A stretch of 64,000 bases of DNA. Source: Bacillota bacterium. GTDB taxonomy: Bacteria; Bacillota; Clostridia; Acetivibrionales; DSM-1351. The notes under the pieces were generated by a model. It saw only the letters and a list, made by a program, of their open reading frames with translations. It did not search any database and was not told the origin of the DNA. The translations under genes and the position numbers were made by a program. Location: contig JAEXFI010000029.1 in NCBI GenBank assembly GCA_023400235.1, forward strand, positions 70,065 to 134,064, given 5' to 3'. Of the stretch, positions 31,284 to 39,889 are shown piece after piece (positions within the stretch are counted from its first letter, which is position 1; each line of letters starts with the position of its first letter).

Positions 31284-31502
31284 TTATTTTGCTCTCCAAG
31301 TAATCCTTCCTCTGGTAAGGTCGTATGGGGACAGCTCAATTGTCACTTTGTCACCGGGAAGTATCCGGATAAAGTTCATTCTTAACTTTCCTGAAATATG
31401 AGCCAGAACCTTATGGCCATTTTCAAGCTCAACCTGGAACATAGCATTTGGTAATGCTTCAATAACGGTTCCTTCGACTTCTATAACATCATCTTTTGCC
31501 AA
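31284..31502 (-). CDS. infA: Translation initiation factor IF-1
   Basis: This 72-residue IF-1 starts at a TTG codon (31502) placed 5 bases after GGAGG and continues AKDDVIEVEGTVIEALPNAM, the canonical IF-1 start. Its OB fold ends DLTRGRITWRAK. IF-1 blocks the A site during initiation. A longer reading in the same frame would add 12 residues that do not fit the family. It lies 97 bases after the KOW-domain gene. Confidence 0.97.
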   Translation of the reverse strand: MAKDDVIEVEGTVIEALPNAMFQVELENGHKVLAHISGKLRMNFIRILPGDKVTIELSPYDLTRGRITWRAK

Positions 31503-31599
31503 ACTTGCACCTCCTCCAGAGTCTCCGTCAAATACCATGAAATGTCACGATATATTCACAGAATAGGATTTTTATCTATTAATAATTTTTACCGTAAAA

Positions 31600-31881
31600 T
31601 TATTCCTTGCTCCCCCTGGTCTCTTTTACCTCGGCAAGAGCCTTTCTAATCTCGGCATTGGTAACCTTTATGCTGTCCATGAGCTTTTTTGATAAAGCCT
31701 CAAGGATTATAGAAGTGATATCCAGATGCTTGATTCTCTTCTTCTTTGGATTTTCAAATCTTCTAAGATCACCATCACTGACAAGCACATACTTGTCATC
31801 GACAATACCAATGATTATAAAAACCCTGCCTTCATCCCGCCCTGCCTTTGAACAAACTACCTGTCCCAGCATTACATTCAT
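31600..31881 (-). CDS. KOW-domain RNA-binding protein (L14e-like)
   Basis: This 93-residue protein begins with a KOW motif (MLGQVVCSKAGRDEGRVFIIIG) that continues as a small SH3-like barrel (to about 55). A Lys-rich turn (NPKKKRIKHL) and a helical tail follow. It resembles the L14e-like KOW proteins encoded between map and infA in many clostridia. It is probably a ribosome-associated RNA-binding protein, but the exact role is unknown. The ATG at 31881 follows GGAGGTTTAGC; a longer frame upstream to 31998 has no such site. Confidence 0.88.
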   Translation of the reverse strand: MNVMLGQVVCSKAGRDEGRVFIIIGIVDDKYVLVSDGDLRRFENPKKKRIKHLDITSIILEALSKKLMDSIKVTNAEIRKALAEVKETRGSKE

Positions 31882-31998
31882 GCTAAACCTCCAAGCCATA
31901 AGACAACGGCGACACAAAATGAAAATAAAAACCTGAAAATCACTTGCACGTTTGAAGTTTATACGCGAGGACATGTGGTATATTCCACAAAAAAGCAC

Positions 31999-32218
31999 AG
32001 TCCGCGTTATTCAAAACTCTTGTCACCTCTATGCATAAAATCCCAGCCGTCAATTTGCTGCTGCTTAAAGTCAATTGGTATGGTATTAAACCCGATGGTG
32101 AAAGGGTTTCATCTGTAATTAACTTGTAAAACCTTTTAACATAATTGACACAGGTCAAACCAAATATAAATTATACAGGAAAACTCCAATAATAACAATA
32201 CATTTATAAAAAAACTTT
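31999..32218 (-). other. map-KOW intercistronic stretch
   Basis: No gene is visible in the 337 bases between map and the KOW gene. One hairpin (AAACCC/GGGTTT arms at about 32089-32110) lies in the middle without a T-run. A short frame extending the KOW gene upstream has no ribosome site. Confidence 0.4.
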
Positions 32219-32989
32219 TTAAAACTTTGTCAAAAGCAATGGTCCGTTAGCCGTTATAGCTACCGTATTCTCATAATGAGCTGAAAGTGAACCGTCCGCC
32301 GTTACTACTGTCCAACTGTTATTCTGTACGCTCACTGCGTAATCCCCTGCATTTACCATTGGCTCTACCGCAATGGTCATCCCGCTTTCCAGCTTTGGAC
32401 CCCGGCGCTTGGTAATATAATTCGGAACATCCGGAAACTCGTGCAAATCTCTTCCTATACCGTGGCCCACGAAATCTCTGACTACCGAAAAGCCTTTACC
32501 CTCTGCATGCCTCTGAATTGCCTCAGAGATATCTTTAATGTGCTTGCCGATTTCCATCTGCTTCATTCCTTCATAGAAGCTCTGCCGTGTTTCGGTTATG
32601 AGCTTCTGTGCTTCCGGGGATATATTTCCCACTCCGTAGGTCCGAGCGGCATCAGCGTGGTAGCCGTCCAAAAGGACCCCTACATCTATGCTAATAATAT
32701 CGCCATCTTTGAGATGATTTAAACTGCTGGGTATTCCATGAACCACTTCTTCATTTACAGATGTGCATATGCTCGCAGGAAAAGGCACTACTCCGGGTAC
32801 CCCCGGGTTATAGCCCATAAATGACGGTACAGCCCCGTGCCTCTTTATATTGTCGAAAGCTATTCTGTCCAGCTCCTTTGTGGTTACCCCGGGAACAATA
32901 TTCTTTTTCAGCATCTGAAGAGTTTCATACAGAACCTCTCCGGCCTTCCTCATCTTATCAATTTCAGATTGCGATTTTATAGTAAACAT
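32219..32989 (-). CDS. map: Methionine aminopeptidase, type I
   Basis: This 256-residue MetAP1 removes the initiator methionine from new proteins. The metal and catalytic residues are all visible: His 84 (VVHGIP), Asp 102 (SIDVG), Asp 113 (HADAARTYG), His 176 (GHGIGRDLHE), Glu 209 (AVEPM) and Glu 240. Length is typical. It lies 46 bases after adk in the usual secY-adk-map order. Confidence 0.98.
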   Translation of the reverse strand: MFTIKSQSEIDKMRKAGEVLYETLQMLKKNIVPGVTTKELDRIAFDNIKRHGAVPSFMGYNPGVPGVVPFPASICTSVNEEVVHGIPSSLNHLKDGDIISIDVGVLLDGYHADAARTYGVGNISPEAQKLITETRQSFYEGMKQMEIGKHIKDISEAIQRHAEGKGFSVVRDFVGHGIGRDLHEFPDVPNYITKRRGPKLESGMTIAVEPMVNAGDYAVSVQNNSWTVVTADGSLSAHYENTVAITANGPLLLTKF

Positions 32990-33035
32990 ACCCTACCTCT
33001 TGTCTTTAAAAAGAATGCCAATGGCATTCCTTTCA

Positions 33036-33680
33036 TTATATTCCCAAAGCCTTGAATACTCTTAATGTTGTTTCCTCAACCGCCTCAGCACCTTCGGCTA
33101 TTTTCAGCTTTCCGGCCTTTTCATAATAGCTTATTAATGGCTGTGTCTGCTTATGGTAAGTTTCAAGTCTGTTCAATACTGTTTCTGCAGCATCATCAGC
33201 TCTTTGAACTACCGGTGTCTTGCAGGTGTCGCATATTCCCTCAACCTTGGTAGGATTGAATACAACATGGTATGATGCTCCGCAGTTCGGGCAGGTGCGT
33301 CTGCCTGACATTCTTTCAATAATATCCTCATCCTTGACGCTTATAAGCAAGGTGGCATCAAGCGCAATGCTCATTTCCCCGAGAACGCTGTCAAGATATT
33401 CAGCCTGTGGTATTGTTCTTGGAAAACCATCCAGAACAAAGCCTTTCTCACAGTCGGGATTGGCCAGTCTGTCCTTAACAATCTCAACTGTAAGTTCATC
33501 AGGAACCAGCTGTCCCTTGTCCATGTATTCCTTTGCCTTGACACCAAGAGGAGTATTCCCCTTTATATTTGCTCTGAAAATATCACCTGTAGATATATGA
33601 GGTATTGATAATTTTTCAGATATATTCTTGGCCTGAGTTCCCTTACCTGCACCAGGAGCCCCCAAAAGTACGATTTTCAT
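33036..33680 (-). CDS. adk: Adenylate kinase (zinc-LID form)
   Basis: This 214-residue adenylate kinase interconverts AMP and ATP with two ADP. It has the P-loop GAPGAGKGTQA (7-17), DGFPRTIPQAE (84-94) and a LID with Cys 130, 133, 150 and 153, the zinc-binding type common in Gram-positive bacteria. It follows secY after 204 bases that contain a perfect hairpin. Confidence 0.98.
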   Translation of the reverse strand: MKIVLLGAPGAGKGTQAKNISEKLSIPHISTGDIFRANIKGNTPLGVKAKEYMDKGQLVPDELTVEIVKDRLANPDCEKGFVLDGFPRTIPQAEYLDSVLGEMSIALDATLLISVKDEDIIERMSGRRTCPNCGASYHVVFNPTKVEGICDTCKTPVVQRADDAAETVLNRLETYHKQTQPLISYYEKAGKLKIAEGAEAVEETTLRVFKALGI

Positions 33681-33812
33681 AATGTTTTACCCCCTTTTTA
33701 CCGTTCTACCAGCATTTCCGAAACCTCCGGAAATACCTTTACAAAAAACCGACCTCAATGGTATAAAAACAATCAACTGAATAAAAATAAAAAGCCAATA
33801 AATTTAAAGTAA

Positions 33813-33836
33813 GGGTTTATGACGTATCATAAACCC
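33813..33836. repeat. Perfect hairpin in the secY-adk gap
   Basis: GGGTTTATGA (33813-33822) and TCATAAACCC (33827-33836) form a 10-bp stem with loop CGTA. On the minus strand it follows the secY stop by 48 bases; the downstream sequence is A/T-rich but has no clean T-run, so it is at best a weak terminator or an mRNA-processing or stabilising element. Confidence 0.55.
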
Positions 33837-33884
33837 CAACCGTTTAAATTATTTATTTAAGCTATGGATTACACTGACCGCGGA

Positions 33885-35177
33885 CTATTCAAGAAAGCCC
33901 TTGTAGTGTCTCATAAGCATCTGTGACTCAATCTGCCTTACGGTATCAAGAGCAACACCTACGAGAATCAGTACGCTTGTTCCTGCAAACCATACACCCT
34001 GTACTTTGGTAATCCAAACAATAACATATGGAAATATGGATATGAGCGCAAGGAATAGTGCACCAAACCAGGTAATTCTGTTTAAAACCTTTTGAATATA
34101 GTCTGATGTGGGCTTTCCTGGTCTGATACCTGGTATAAAGCCGCCGTTCTTCTTCATATTGTTTGCAAGTTCAATAGGATTGAACTGAACATAGGTGTAG
34201 AAGAAGGTAAAACCAATTATCAGAATCGCATAAAGCAATGCATAAGACCAGTGTGACTGCCAGTTTTTCATAAATCCGATAAAACCGGTAGTAGTGTTAG
34301 GCCTTGCAAAAGCAAATATGGTTGAAGGAAGCGCCATGATTGACATAGCAAAGATTATGGGAATAACGCCTGCCCAGTTTACCTTGATAGGCAAATGAGT
34401 GCTCTGTCCTCCATAAACCTTTCTTCCAACTACTCTCTTGGCATACTGTACTGGAATTCTGCGCTCTGCCTGGTTAACAAAAACAACGCAGGCTACGATT
34501 GCAACAAATACAGCAAGTATACCGATTATGCTTAATACTCCAACAACATCATTACCAAGCTTTCCAGCCTGATAGTTCCTGATAAGGTAGTTCAGCCCGT
34601 TAGGAGCTGCTGATACGATACCCGCAAAGATAAGCATTGAAATACCGTTGCCAATACCATACTCGGTGATTTGCTCACCCAACCACATCAGAAATGCAGT
34701 TCCGGCAGTAAGTGTGAATGTTACTGTAATGAAGGTCATAACGTTAAGTCCTGAAATAATTGCGCCTCTTAAACTAACAGTGATAGCTATCGCCTGAACA
34801 AACGCAAGAATAACCGTTGCATATCTTATCCATTGGCCTATTTTCTTTCTGCCTTCCTCGCCCTCTTTTGAGAGCTGTTCCAGCTTTGGAATGGCAATGG
34901 TTAAAAGCTGCATAATAATTGATGCATTAATGTATGGAGTAATGCTCATTGCAAATATTGTTGCATTTTTAAAGGAGCCTCCACCCACTACATCAAGAAA
35001 ATTAAACAACTGTCCGCCTTTATCGATAAGGCTTGCAAAAAATGCAGGGTCAAGTCCGGGAACCGGAATTCTTGAGCCTAATCTGAAGATCAGAAGCAGA
35101 CCAATTGTTATCAAGAGTTTTCTTTTTAAATCAGGAATCTTCCAGGAATTCTTAAGTGTATCCAACATACCACTCAC
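33885..35177 (-). CDS. secY: Preprotein translocase subunit SecY
   Basis: This 430-residue channel subunit of the Sec translocon has ten membrane spans, with RLGSRIPVPGLDP in the first loop, ITPYINASIIMQLL (plug/TM2 region) and RRIPVQYAKRVVG in a cytoplasmic loop. The start is GTG at 35177, 6 bases after GAGGTGG and one base after the rplO stop. An ATG three codons later is possible. It exports the pilins and lipoproteins encoded further along, as for all secreted proteins. Confidence 0.97.
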   Translation of the reverse strand: MSGMLDTLKNSWKIPDLKRKLLITIGLLLIFRLGSRIPVPGLDPAFFASLIDKGGQLFNFLDVVGGGSFKNATIFAMSITPYINASIIMQLLTIAIPKLEQLSKEGEEGRKKIGQWIRYATVILAFVQAIAITVSLRGAIISGLNVMTFITVTFTLTAGTAFLMWLGEQITEYGIGNGISMLIFAGIVSAAPNGLNYLIRNYQAGKLGNDVVGVLSIIGILAVFVAIVACVVFVNQAERRIPVQYAKRVVGRKVYGGQSTHLPIKVNWAGVIPIIFAMSIMALPSTIFAFARPNTTTGFIGFMKNWQSHWSYALLYAILIIGFTFFYTYVQFNPIELANNMKKNGGFIPGIRPGKPTSDYIQKVLNRITWFGALFLALISIFPYVIVWITKVQGVWFAGTSVLILVGVALDTVRQIESQMLMRHYKGFLE

Positions 35178-35178
35178 G

Positions 35179-35622
35179 TTATACCACCTCGACCTTTCCT
35201 CCCGCAGCTTCTATCTTGCTAGTTGCTGTCTTCGTAAATTTAGTCGCCTGTACTGTTAACTTTTTAGTTAACTCACCGTTACCTAAAATAGCTACTCCAT
35301 CAATAATCTTTTTGGCAAGGCCGGATGATTTAAGTAATTCTTCATTTACAACAGTACCGTCTTCAAAAATGTTCAATTCTGATACATTAACTTCAGCGTA
35401 CTTGTCAGCAAACTCATAGTTATTAAATCCTCTTTTAGGCAATCTCATGTATAATGGCATCTGACCACCTTCAAAACCAGGTCTTACACCACCACCTGCA
35501 CGTGCATTTTGTCCTTTGTGACCTTTGCCGGCAGTTTTTCCGTTACCAGTACCTATACCTCTACCTTTTCTGTTAGGTAGTTTTTTTGATCCAGGAGCAG
35601 GCTGTAATTCAAATAATTTCAT
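35179..35622 (-). CDS. rplO: 50S ribosomal protein L15
   Basis: This 147-residue L15 has the Gly/Lys-rich N-terminal arm (KKLPNRKGRGIGTGNGKTAG), GGVRPGFEGGQMPLYMRLPKRGF and the C-terminal globular domain ending in AAGGKVEVV. It is a late-assembly large-subunit protein. It follows rpmD by 14 bases and is 1 base from secY. Confidence 0.98.
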   Translation of the reverse strand: MKLFELQPAPGSKKLPNRKGRGIGTGNGKTAGKGHKGQNARAGGGVRPGFEGGQMPLYMRLPKRGFNNYEFADKYAEVNVSELNIFEDGTVVNEELLKSSGLAKKIIDGVAILGNGELTKKLTVQATKFTKTATSKIEAAGGKVEVV

Positions 35623-35636
35623 TGACTACACCTCCC

Positions 35637-35816
35637 TTATATTTCTTCTACACAAACAAGATGTGATACTTTTCTGATCATACCTCTGATTTGCGGGTTA
35701 TCATTGTGCTCAACTGAAGTACCGATCTTGCCCAGGCCAAGAGCCTTTACTGTAGCAGTCTGACTCTCCACAGCCTTATTTATGCTTCTCTTCAGAGTTA
35801 TTTTTAACTTAGCCAT
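35637..35816 (-). CDS. rpmD: 50S ribosomal protein L30
   Basis: This 59-residue L30 reads MAKLKITLKRSINKAVESQT onward and ends in VSHLVCVEEI. The ATG at 35816 is used because GGGGG lies about 4 bases upstream and the family begins here; a longer frame to 35873 is not needed. It lies between rpsE and rplO, the usual order. Confidence 0.96.
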   Translation of the reverse strand: MAKLKITLKRSINKAVESQTATVKALGLGKIGTSVEHNDNPQIRGMIRKVSHLVCVEEI

Positions 35817-35826
35817 AATGTCCCCC

Positions 35827-36330
35827 CTATCCCAGAATCTCTTCTGGAGTTTTTCCGCGAAGTCTTGCAACATCTTCAGCGGTCTTTAACTGTGAAAGAC
35901 CCTTGATTGTTGCATTTACCATGTTGATAGGGTTGTTTGAACCCAATGACTTCGTTCTTATGTCACGTATTCCTGCAAGCTCAAGCACGGCTCTGACAGG
36001 ACCACCAGCGATAACACCAGTACCTTGTCCTGCTGGTTTGAGCAATACTTTACCTGCTCCGAATACTCCTGTTGCCTCATGTGGTATTGTAGTTTCCACC
36101 AATGGAACCTTTATGAGATTTTTCTTGGCATCTTCTATACCTTTGCGGATAGCTTCAGGTATTTCAGCAGCCTTACCCATACCGCTTCCAACGTAGCCGT
36201 TTTCGTCTCCTACAACTACTAAAGCGCTGAAACGGAAGTTTCTACCACCCTTAACAACCTTTGTTACACGACCTATATTAACAACTTTTTCTTTCAGTTC
36301 TCCTAAAGTGTTGGCATCAATTCGTTGCAA
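35827..36330 (-). CDS. rpsE: 30S ribosomal protein S5
   Basis: This 167-residue S5 has the double-stranded RNA-binding N-terminal domain (LKEKVVNIGRVTKVVKGGR, FSALVVVGDENGYVGSGMGKA) and the C-terminal domain with GTGVIAGGPVRAVLELAGI. It takes part in decoding accuracy and helicase activity at the mRNA entry. It lies 18 bases after rplR. Confidence 0.98.
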   Translation of the reverse strand: MQRIDANTLGELKEKVVNIGRVTKVVKGGRNFRFSALVVVGDENGYVGSGMGKAAEIPEAIRKGIEDAKKNLIKVPLVETTIPHEATGVFGAGKVLLKPAGQGTGVIAGGPVRAVLELAGIRDIRTKSLGSNNPINMVNATIKGLSQLKTAEDVARLRGKTPEEILG

Positions 36331-36348
36331 TGTATTCCCCTCCTTCTC

Positions 36349-36717
36349 TTAGAAATCCAAGCCTGCTTCTCTTGCAGCGTCAGCGAGCTCTTTAACTCTT
36401 CCATGATAGATATATCCGCCTCTATCAAACACCACTTGCTTTATACCCTTTTCAACAGCCTTTACAGCTATTAATTTTCCAACTTCTTTAGCTGCTTCCT
36501 TGTTTCCGCCGTAAGCAACTTTTCCTTTCAGCGCAACATCAAGGGTTGAAGCGGATACAAGAGTATTCCCTGTGGAATCATCAATAATCTGAACATAAAT
36601 GTTTTTTAAACTTCTGAAAACATTCAGTCTAGGACGCTCTGTAGTTCCAGTAACTTTTTTACGTACTCTAACGTGCTTTCTGAGTCTTATTTCGTTCCTA
36701 TTTTGTTTATTTATCAT
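36349..36717 (-). CDS. rplR: 50S ribosomal protein L18
   Basis: This 122-residue L18 binds 5S rRNA. It has the basic start NRNEIRLRKHVRVRKKVTGT and the conserved core RPRLNVFRSLKNIYVQIIDD and FDRGGYIYHGRVKELADAAREAGLDF. It lies 17 bases after rplF with a strong GGAGATGAG-type site. Confidence 0.98.
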   Translation of the reverse strand: MINKQNRNEIRLRKHVRVRKKVTGTTERPRLNVFRSLKNIYVQIIDDSTGNTLVSASTLDVALKGKVAYGGNKEAAKEVGKLIAVKAVEKGIKQVVFDRGGYIYHGRVKELADAAREAGLDF

Positions 36718-36734
36718 TTACTCTCATCTCCTTT

Positions 36735-37286
36735 CTACTTTTTACCCTTGCCGCCGGTCTTACCTTCTTTACGTCTGATTACTTCATTTTCGTATTTGAT
36801 TCCCTTACCCTTATAAGGTTCAGGTGGTCTCTTTTCACGAATCTTTGCAGCAATCTCACCTACTACCTGCTTGTCTATACCCTTGACAATTATCTTGTTA
36901 GGTGCAGGTACTTCTGTAGTAATTCCATCAGGATCATCCATTTCAACAGGATGTGAGTATCCCAATGTCAGTACCAGCTTCTTGCCCTGCTTCTGTGCTC
37001 TGTAACCAACACCGTTGATATCGAGAGCTTTCTGGAATCCGTTTGTTACACCTTCAACCATATTGTTTACAAGTGTTCTGGTCAAACCATGAAGTGACTT
37101 GTGCATTTTCAAATCAGAAGGCCTTTCAACAAGTATTTGTTCGCCTTCCATTTTGATGATCATATCCTTGTGGAACTGTTTTGTTAAAGTTCCCTTTGAT
37201 CCTTTTACTGTCAACACATTGTCGCCGCTAAGCTTTATATCTACTCCCTTGGGAACAGCTATGGGCAACTTACCTATTCTTGACAT
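36735..37286 (-). CDS. rplF: 50S ribosomal protein L6
   Basis: This 183-residue L6 has two L6 domains, SRIGKLPIAVPKGVDIKLSG at the start and the conserved C-terminal PPEPYKGKGIKYENEVIRRKEGK. It lies near the GTPase centre of the large subunit. A GGAGG site precedes the ATG. The gap to rpsH upstream is unusually long (176 bases) and rich in hairpins. Confidence 0.98.
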   Translation of the reverse strand: MSRIGKLPIAVPKGVDIKLSGDNVLTVKGSKGTLTKQFHKDMIIKMEGEQILVERPSDLKMHKSLHGLTRTLVNNMVEGVTNGFQKALDINGVGYRAQKQGKKLVLTLGYSHPVEMDDPDGITTEVPAPNKIIVKGIDKQVVGEIAAKIREKRPPEPYKGKGIKYENEVIRRKEGKTGGKGKK

Positions 37287-37384
37287 GTCGTAACCTCCAG
37301 TTCTTAAAATTATGAGCGATTATCCGCCCTTTTCAGACCTTTTATCGCCACCAGCCGGATATAAATCAGACTGGCAGCAAGTCA

Positions 37385-37460
37385 GGAAAAGTATAAAATA
37401 CTTTTCCATTGTTTTTGTGGTGTGATTACGAAGTAATCACCGTGCGAACTATGTTCACAC
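37385..37460. repeat. Three consecutive hairpins in the rpsH-rplF gap
   Basis: GGAAAAGTAT/ATACTTTTCC (37385-37407, loop AAA), GTGATTAC/GTAATCAC (37422-37440, loop GAA) and GTGCGAAC/GTTCACAC (37442-37460, one mismatch) follow one another. The words GGTGTGATTAC and TGCGAACTA recur in the rpsQ-rpmC gap at 39778-39797. They may be a repeated palindromic element that settles in intercistronic spaces. Confidence 0.7.
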
Positions 37461-37462
37461 TT

Positions 37463-37861
37463 TTACCATACGAATGCCAGTACTTCTCCGCCTACGCCTT
37501 CAGTTCTGGCTTTCTTGTCGGTCATTATTCCCTTTGATGTTGAGATGATTGCTACTCCGAGACCGCCCAATACCTTAGGGAGCTCTTCTTTACCAGCATA
37601 TACTCTCAAACCGGGCTTGCTTATTCTCTTTATACCAGTTATAACATTCTGCTTGTTTCCAGTGTACTTCAAGCTAACTCTTATAACACCCTGCTTACCA
37701 TCGTTTACTTCTTCAAAATTCCTAATATAACCTTCTTCCAGCAATATAGTTGCTATGGACCTCTTAAGGTTGGAAGCGGGTATATCAACTGATTCATGTT
37801 TTGCAGAACCTGCATTTCTAATTCTGGTTAACATATCAGCGATTGCATCAGTGATTTGCAT
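37463..37861 (-). CDS. rpsH: 30S ribosomal protein S8
   Basis: This 132-residue S8 binds the central domain of 16S rRNA and in many bacteria represses the spc operon. It has the N-terminal ITDAIADMLTRIRNA and the C-terminal ISTSKGIMTDKKARTEGVGGEVLAFVW. It lies 25 bases after rpsZ, and the next gene is 176 bases away beyond a row of hairpins. Confidence 0.98.
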   Translation of the reverse strand: MQITDAIADMLTRIRNAGSAKHESVDIPASNLKRSIATILLEEGYIRNFEEVNDGKQGVIRVSLKYTGNKQNVITGIKRISKPGLRVYAGKEELPKVLGGLGVAIISTSKGIMTDKKARTEGVGGEVLAFVW

Positions 37862-37886
37862 ATGTTTAACCTCCTTCCAAAGTCTA

Positions 37887-38072
37887 TTACCAGCTTGCCT
37901 TCTTAACGCCGGGTATTTGGCCCTTGTACGCTAACTGTCTAAAGCACAAACGGCAAATTCCAAATTTTCTAATGTATGCATGTGGTCTTCCACATATCTT
38001 ACATCTATTGTATGCCCGGCTGCTAAACTTGGGCGTACGCTGTTGTTTAATAATCATAGATTTCTTTGCCAT
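37887..38072 (-). CDS. rpsZ: 30S ribosomal protein S14, zinc type
   Basis: This 61-residue short S14 (type Z) has Cys pairs CKIC (24-27) and CRLC (40-43) binding zinc. It belongs to the head of the small subunit. It is typical of Gram-positive bacteria, in which a long zinc-free paralogue may lie elsewhere. It lies 15 bases after rplE with GGAGG upstream. Confidence 0.98.
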   Translation of the reverse strand: MAKKSMIIKQQRTPKFSSRAYNRCKICGRPHAYIRKFGICRLCFRQLAYKGQIPGVKKASW

Positions 38073-38087
38073 GCCCTCAATACCTCC

Positions 38088-38630
38088 TTAGTTCTGGCTG
38101 AATGGCATACCAAGCAACTTCAAAAGCTCTTTAGCCTCTTCATCACTTTTAGCCGTAGTTACAAAAACTATATCCATACCTCTTATCTTGTCTATCTTGT
38201 CGTATTCGATTTCAGGGAATATCAACTGATCCTTTATACCCATTGAGTAATTGCCTCTGCCATCAAAGGAGTTGCTGTTTAAGCCTCTGAAGTCTCTTAC
38301 TCTTGGAAGGGCCACATTGAAGAGTTTGTCAACGAATTCATACATTCTTTCCCCTCTCAATGTTACCTTGCAACCTATGTTCATTCCCTCTCTCAACTTA
38401 AATGCCGCAACTGATTTCTTAGCTTTTGTAACTATTGGCTTCTGACCAGTAATCAGCGTCATATCACTAACTGCAGCATCCATAGCCTTGGGATTGTCCT
38501 TAACTTCTCCAACGCCCATGTTAAGAACAACTTTCTCAATCTTAGGAATCTGCATGTTGCTGCTATATTTAAACTTTGTTTGCAAAGCAGGAACTGCTTC
38601 TTTTACATACTTGTCTTTTAACCTTGCCAT
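38088..38630 (-). CDS. rplE: 50S ribosomal protein L5
   Basis: This 180-residue L5 links 5S rRNA to the central protuberance and contacts P-site tRNA. Conserved MQIPKIEKVVLNMGVGE and LPRVRDFRGLNSNSFDGRGNY are present. I chose ATG 38630, with GGAGG 8 bases upstream, over the TTG two codons earlier. It lies 27 bases after rplX. Confidence 0.97.
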   Translation of the reverse strand: MARLKDKYVKEAVPALQTKFKYSSNMQIPKIEKVVLNMGVGEVKDNPKAMDAAVSDMTLITGQKPIVTKAKKSVAAFKLREGMNIGCKVTLRGERMYEFVDKLFNVALPRVRDFRGLNSNSFDGRGNYSMGIKDQLIFPEIEYDKIDKIRGMDIVFVTTAKSDEEAKELLKLLGMPFSQN

Positions 38631-38657
38631 CCACAATACCTCCTTTCTTGTCGCACT

Positions 38658-38999
38658 TTATTTCTTTTCGAGAATAACATCAATTATTTCGTCGCACTTT
38701 TTGCAAGATCTAACCTTCTGGCCATTATCAAGAAGCTTTTTAGCCACCTTTGTAGGCTTGCCACATTTGTCACAAACCAACATAACGTTTGAGCCGTCAA
38801 CAGCTGACTCCTGATGGATTATACCACCCTGCTGATATCTGCCTCTTGGTTTTTTGTGCTTTGTTGACATATTTACGCCTTCAACAAGTACTTGATTAGT
38901 AGAAGGATTTACGCTTAATACCTTGCCCTTCTTGCCTCTATCTTTTCCTGAAAGCACAAGAACTGTATCTTCCTTTTTAACATGAACTTTGATTGCCAA
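38658..38999 (-). CDS. rplX: 50S ribosomal protein L24 with C-terminal zinc ribbon
   Basis: This 113-residue L24 has the KOW motif (DTVLVLSGKDRGKKGKVLSV, residues 11-30). The C-terminal part contains two CxxC pairs, Cys 76/79 and Cys 99/102, which probably bind zinc; such a ribbon is found only in part of the family. L24 starts large-subunit assembly. It lies 18 bases after rplN. Confidence 0.97.
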   Translation of the reverse strand: MAIKVHVKKEDTVLVLSGKDRGKKGKVLSVNPSTNQVLVEGVNMSTKHKKPRGRYQQGGIIHQESAVDGSNVMLVCDKCGKPTKVAKKLLDNGQKVRSCKKCDEIIDVILEKK

Positions 39000-39017
39000 A
39001 TTAAGCCGCCTCCTTCC

Positions 39018-39386
39018 TTACAATACTTCCGGTGCAAGAGAAAGAATCTTCATGAAATCCTTATCTCTCAATTCTCTTGCAACAGGTCCAAATATACGAG
39101 TACCTCTTGGGTTCTTATCTTCCTTTATAATTACTGCAGCGTTTTCATCAAACTTGATGTAAGAACCGTCTGGTCTTCTTACGCCTTTCCTGGAGCGTAC
39201 GATAACGCACTTAACTACGTCACCTTTCTTTACAACACCGCCGGGTGTTGCATTTTTAACAGAAGCTACTATTATATCTCCAATATTAGCATACTTTCTC
39301 CAAGAACCGCCAAGAACCTTAATACACATAAGTTCCTTAGCTCCAGTGTTATCAGCTACTTTCATCCTAGACTGGACTTGAATCAT
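39018..39386 (-). CDS. rplN: 50S ribosomal protein L14
   Basis: This 122-residue L14 begins MIQVQSRMKVADNTGAKELM, with the central GDIIVASVKNATPGGVVKKGDVVK and a C-terminal REKDFMKILSLAPEVL-like end. The ATG at 39386 is preceded by GGAGG; the longer frame to 39404 covers the ribosome site. It lies at the 30S-50S interface, 79 bases after rpsQ. Confidence 0.97.
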   Translation of the reverse strand: MIQVQSRMKVADNTGAKELMCIKVLGGSWRKYANIGDIIVASVKNATPGGVVKKGDVVKCVIVRSRKGVRRPDGSYIKFDENAAVIIKEDKNPRGTRIFGPVARELRDKDFMKILSLAPEVL

Positions 39387-39465
39387 ACTGGTACCTCCTT
39401 CCAATAATTCTGTGCGGTGAATTGTAACCGCAGCGTAAATTTCTTTTGACTATGAGACACAGCAA

Positions 39466-39723
39466 TTATTGTGCCTTTTCAACAATTTCAACAAGTCTCC
39501 ATCTCTTTTCCCTACTCAATGGCCTTGTCTCCATAACTTTTACCTTATCGCCTATCTGACACACATTTTCCTCATCATGTGCCTTAAGCTTATAGGTTCT
39601 CTTTACTATTTTTCCGTATAACGGATGCTTTACGCTGGTTTCTATAGCAACAACAATAGTCTTATCCATTTTATTGCTGACAACCTTGCCAACCCTTGTC
39701 TTTCTTAATGCTCTTTCAACCAA
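39466..39723 (-). CDS. rpsQ: 30S ribosomal protein S17
   Basis: This 85-residue OB-fold S17 has RKTRVGKVVSNKMDKTIVVA at the start and TRPLSREKRWRLVEIVEKAQ at the end. The start codon is TTG at 39723, 9 bases after GGAGG. It binds the 5' domain of 16S rRNA. It follows rpmC after an unusually long (214-base) gap with direct repeats. Confidence 0.97.
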   Translation of the reverse strand: MVERALRKTRVGKVVSNKMDKTIVVAIETSVKHPLYGKIVKRTYKLKAHDEENVCQIGDKVKVMETRPLSREKRWRLVEIVEKAQ

Positions 39724-39824
39724 GTGGAATTACCTCCTTTTCGAATACTCTACACAACCTTCATCACATGTTTGACGGTGTGATTACAATGCGAACTAAG
39801 GACGTTTATAATGTCTCATTCACA

Positions 39825-39889
39825 TTGCGAAGTCCACAATGTTTGCACTTGTGATTCCCTTTTGCGAAGTTCAACAATGTTTGCACTTG
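39825..39889. repeat. Tandem 27-28 bp repeats in the rpmC-rpsQ gap
   Basis: The segments 39825-39851 and 39862-39889 differ by one substitution and one inserted base; both read TTGCGAAGT, then CACAATG or AACAATG, then TTTGCACTTG. The second copy can also fold, with TGCGAAG (39863-39869) and CTTCGCA (39896-39902). Upstream 39778-39797 shares GGTGTGATTAC and TGCGAACTA with the hairpin cluster at 37419-37451. Confidence 0.75.
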
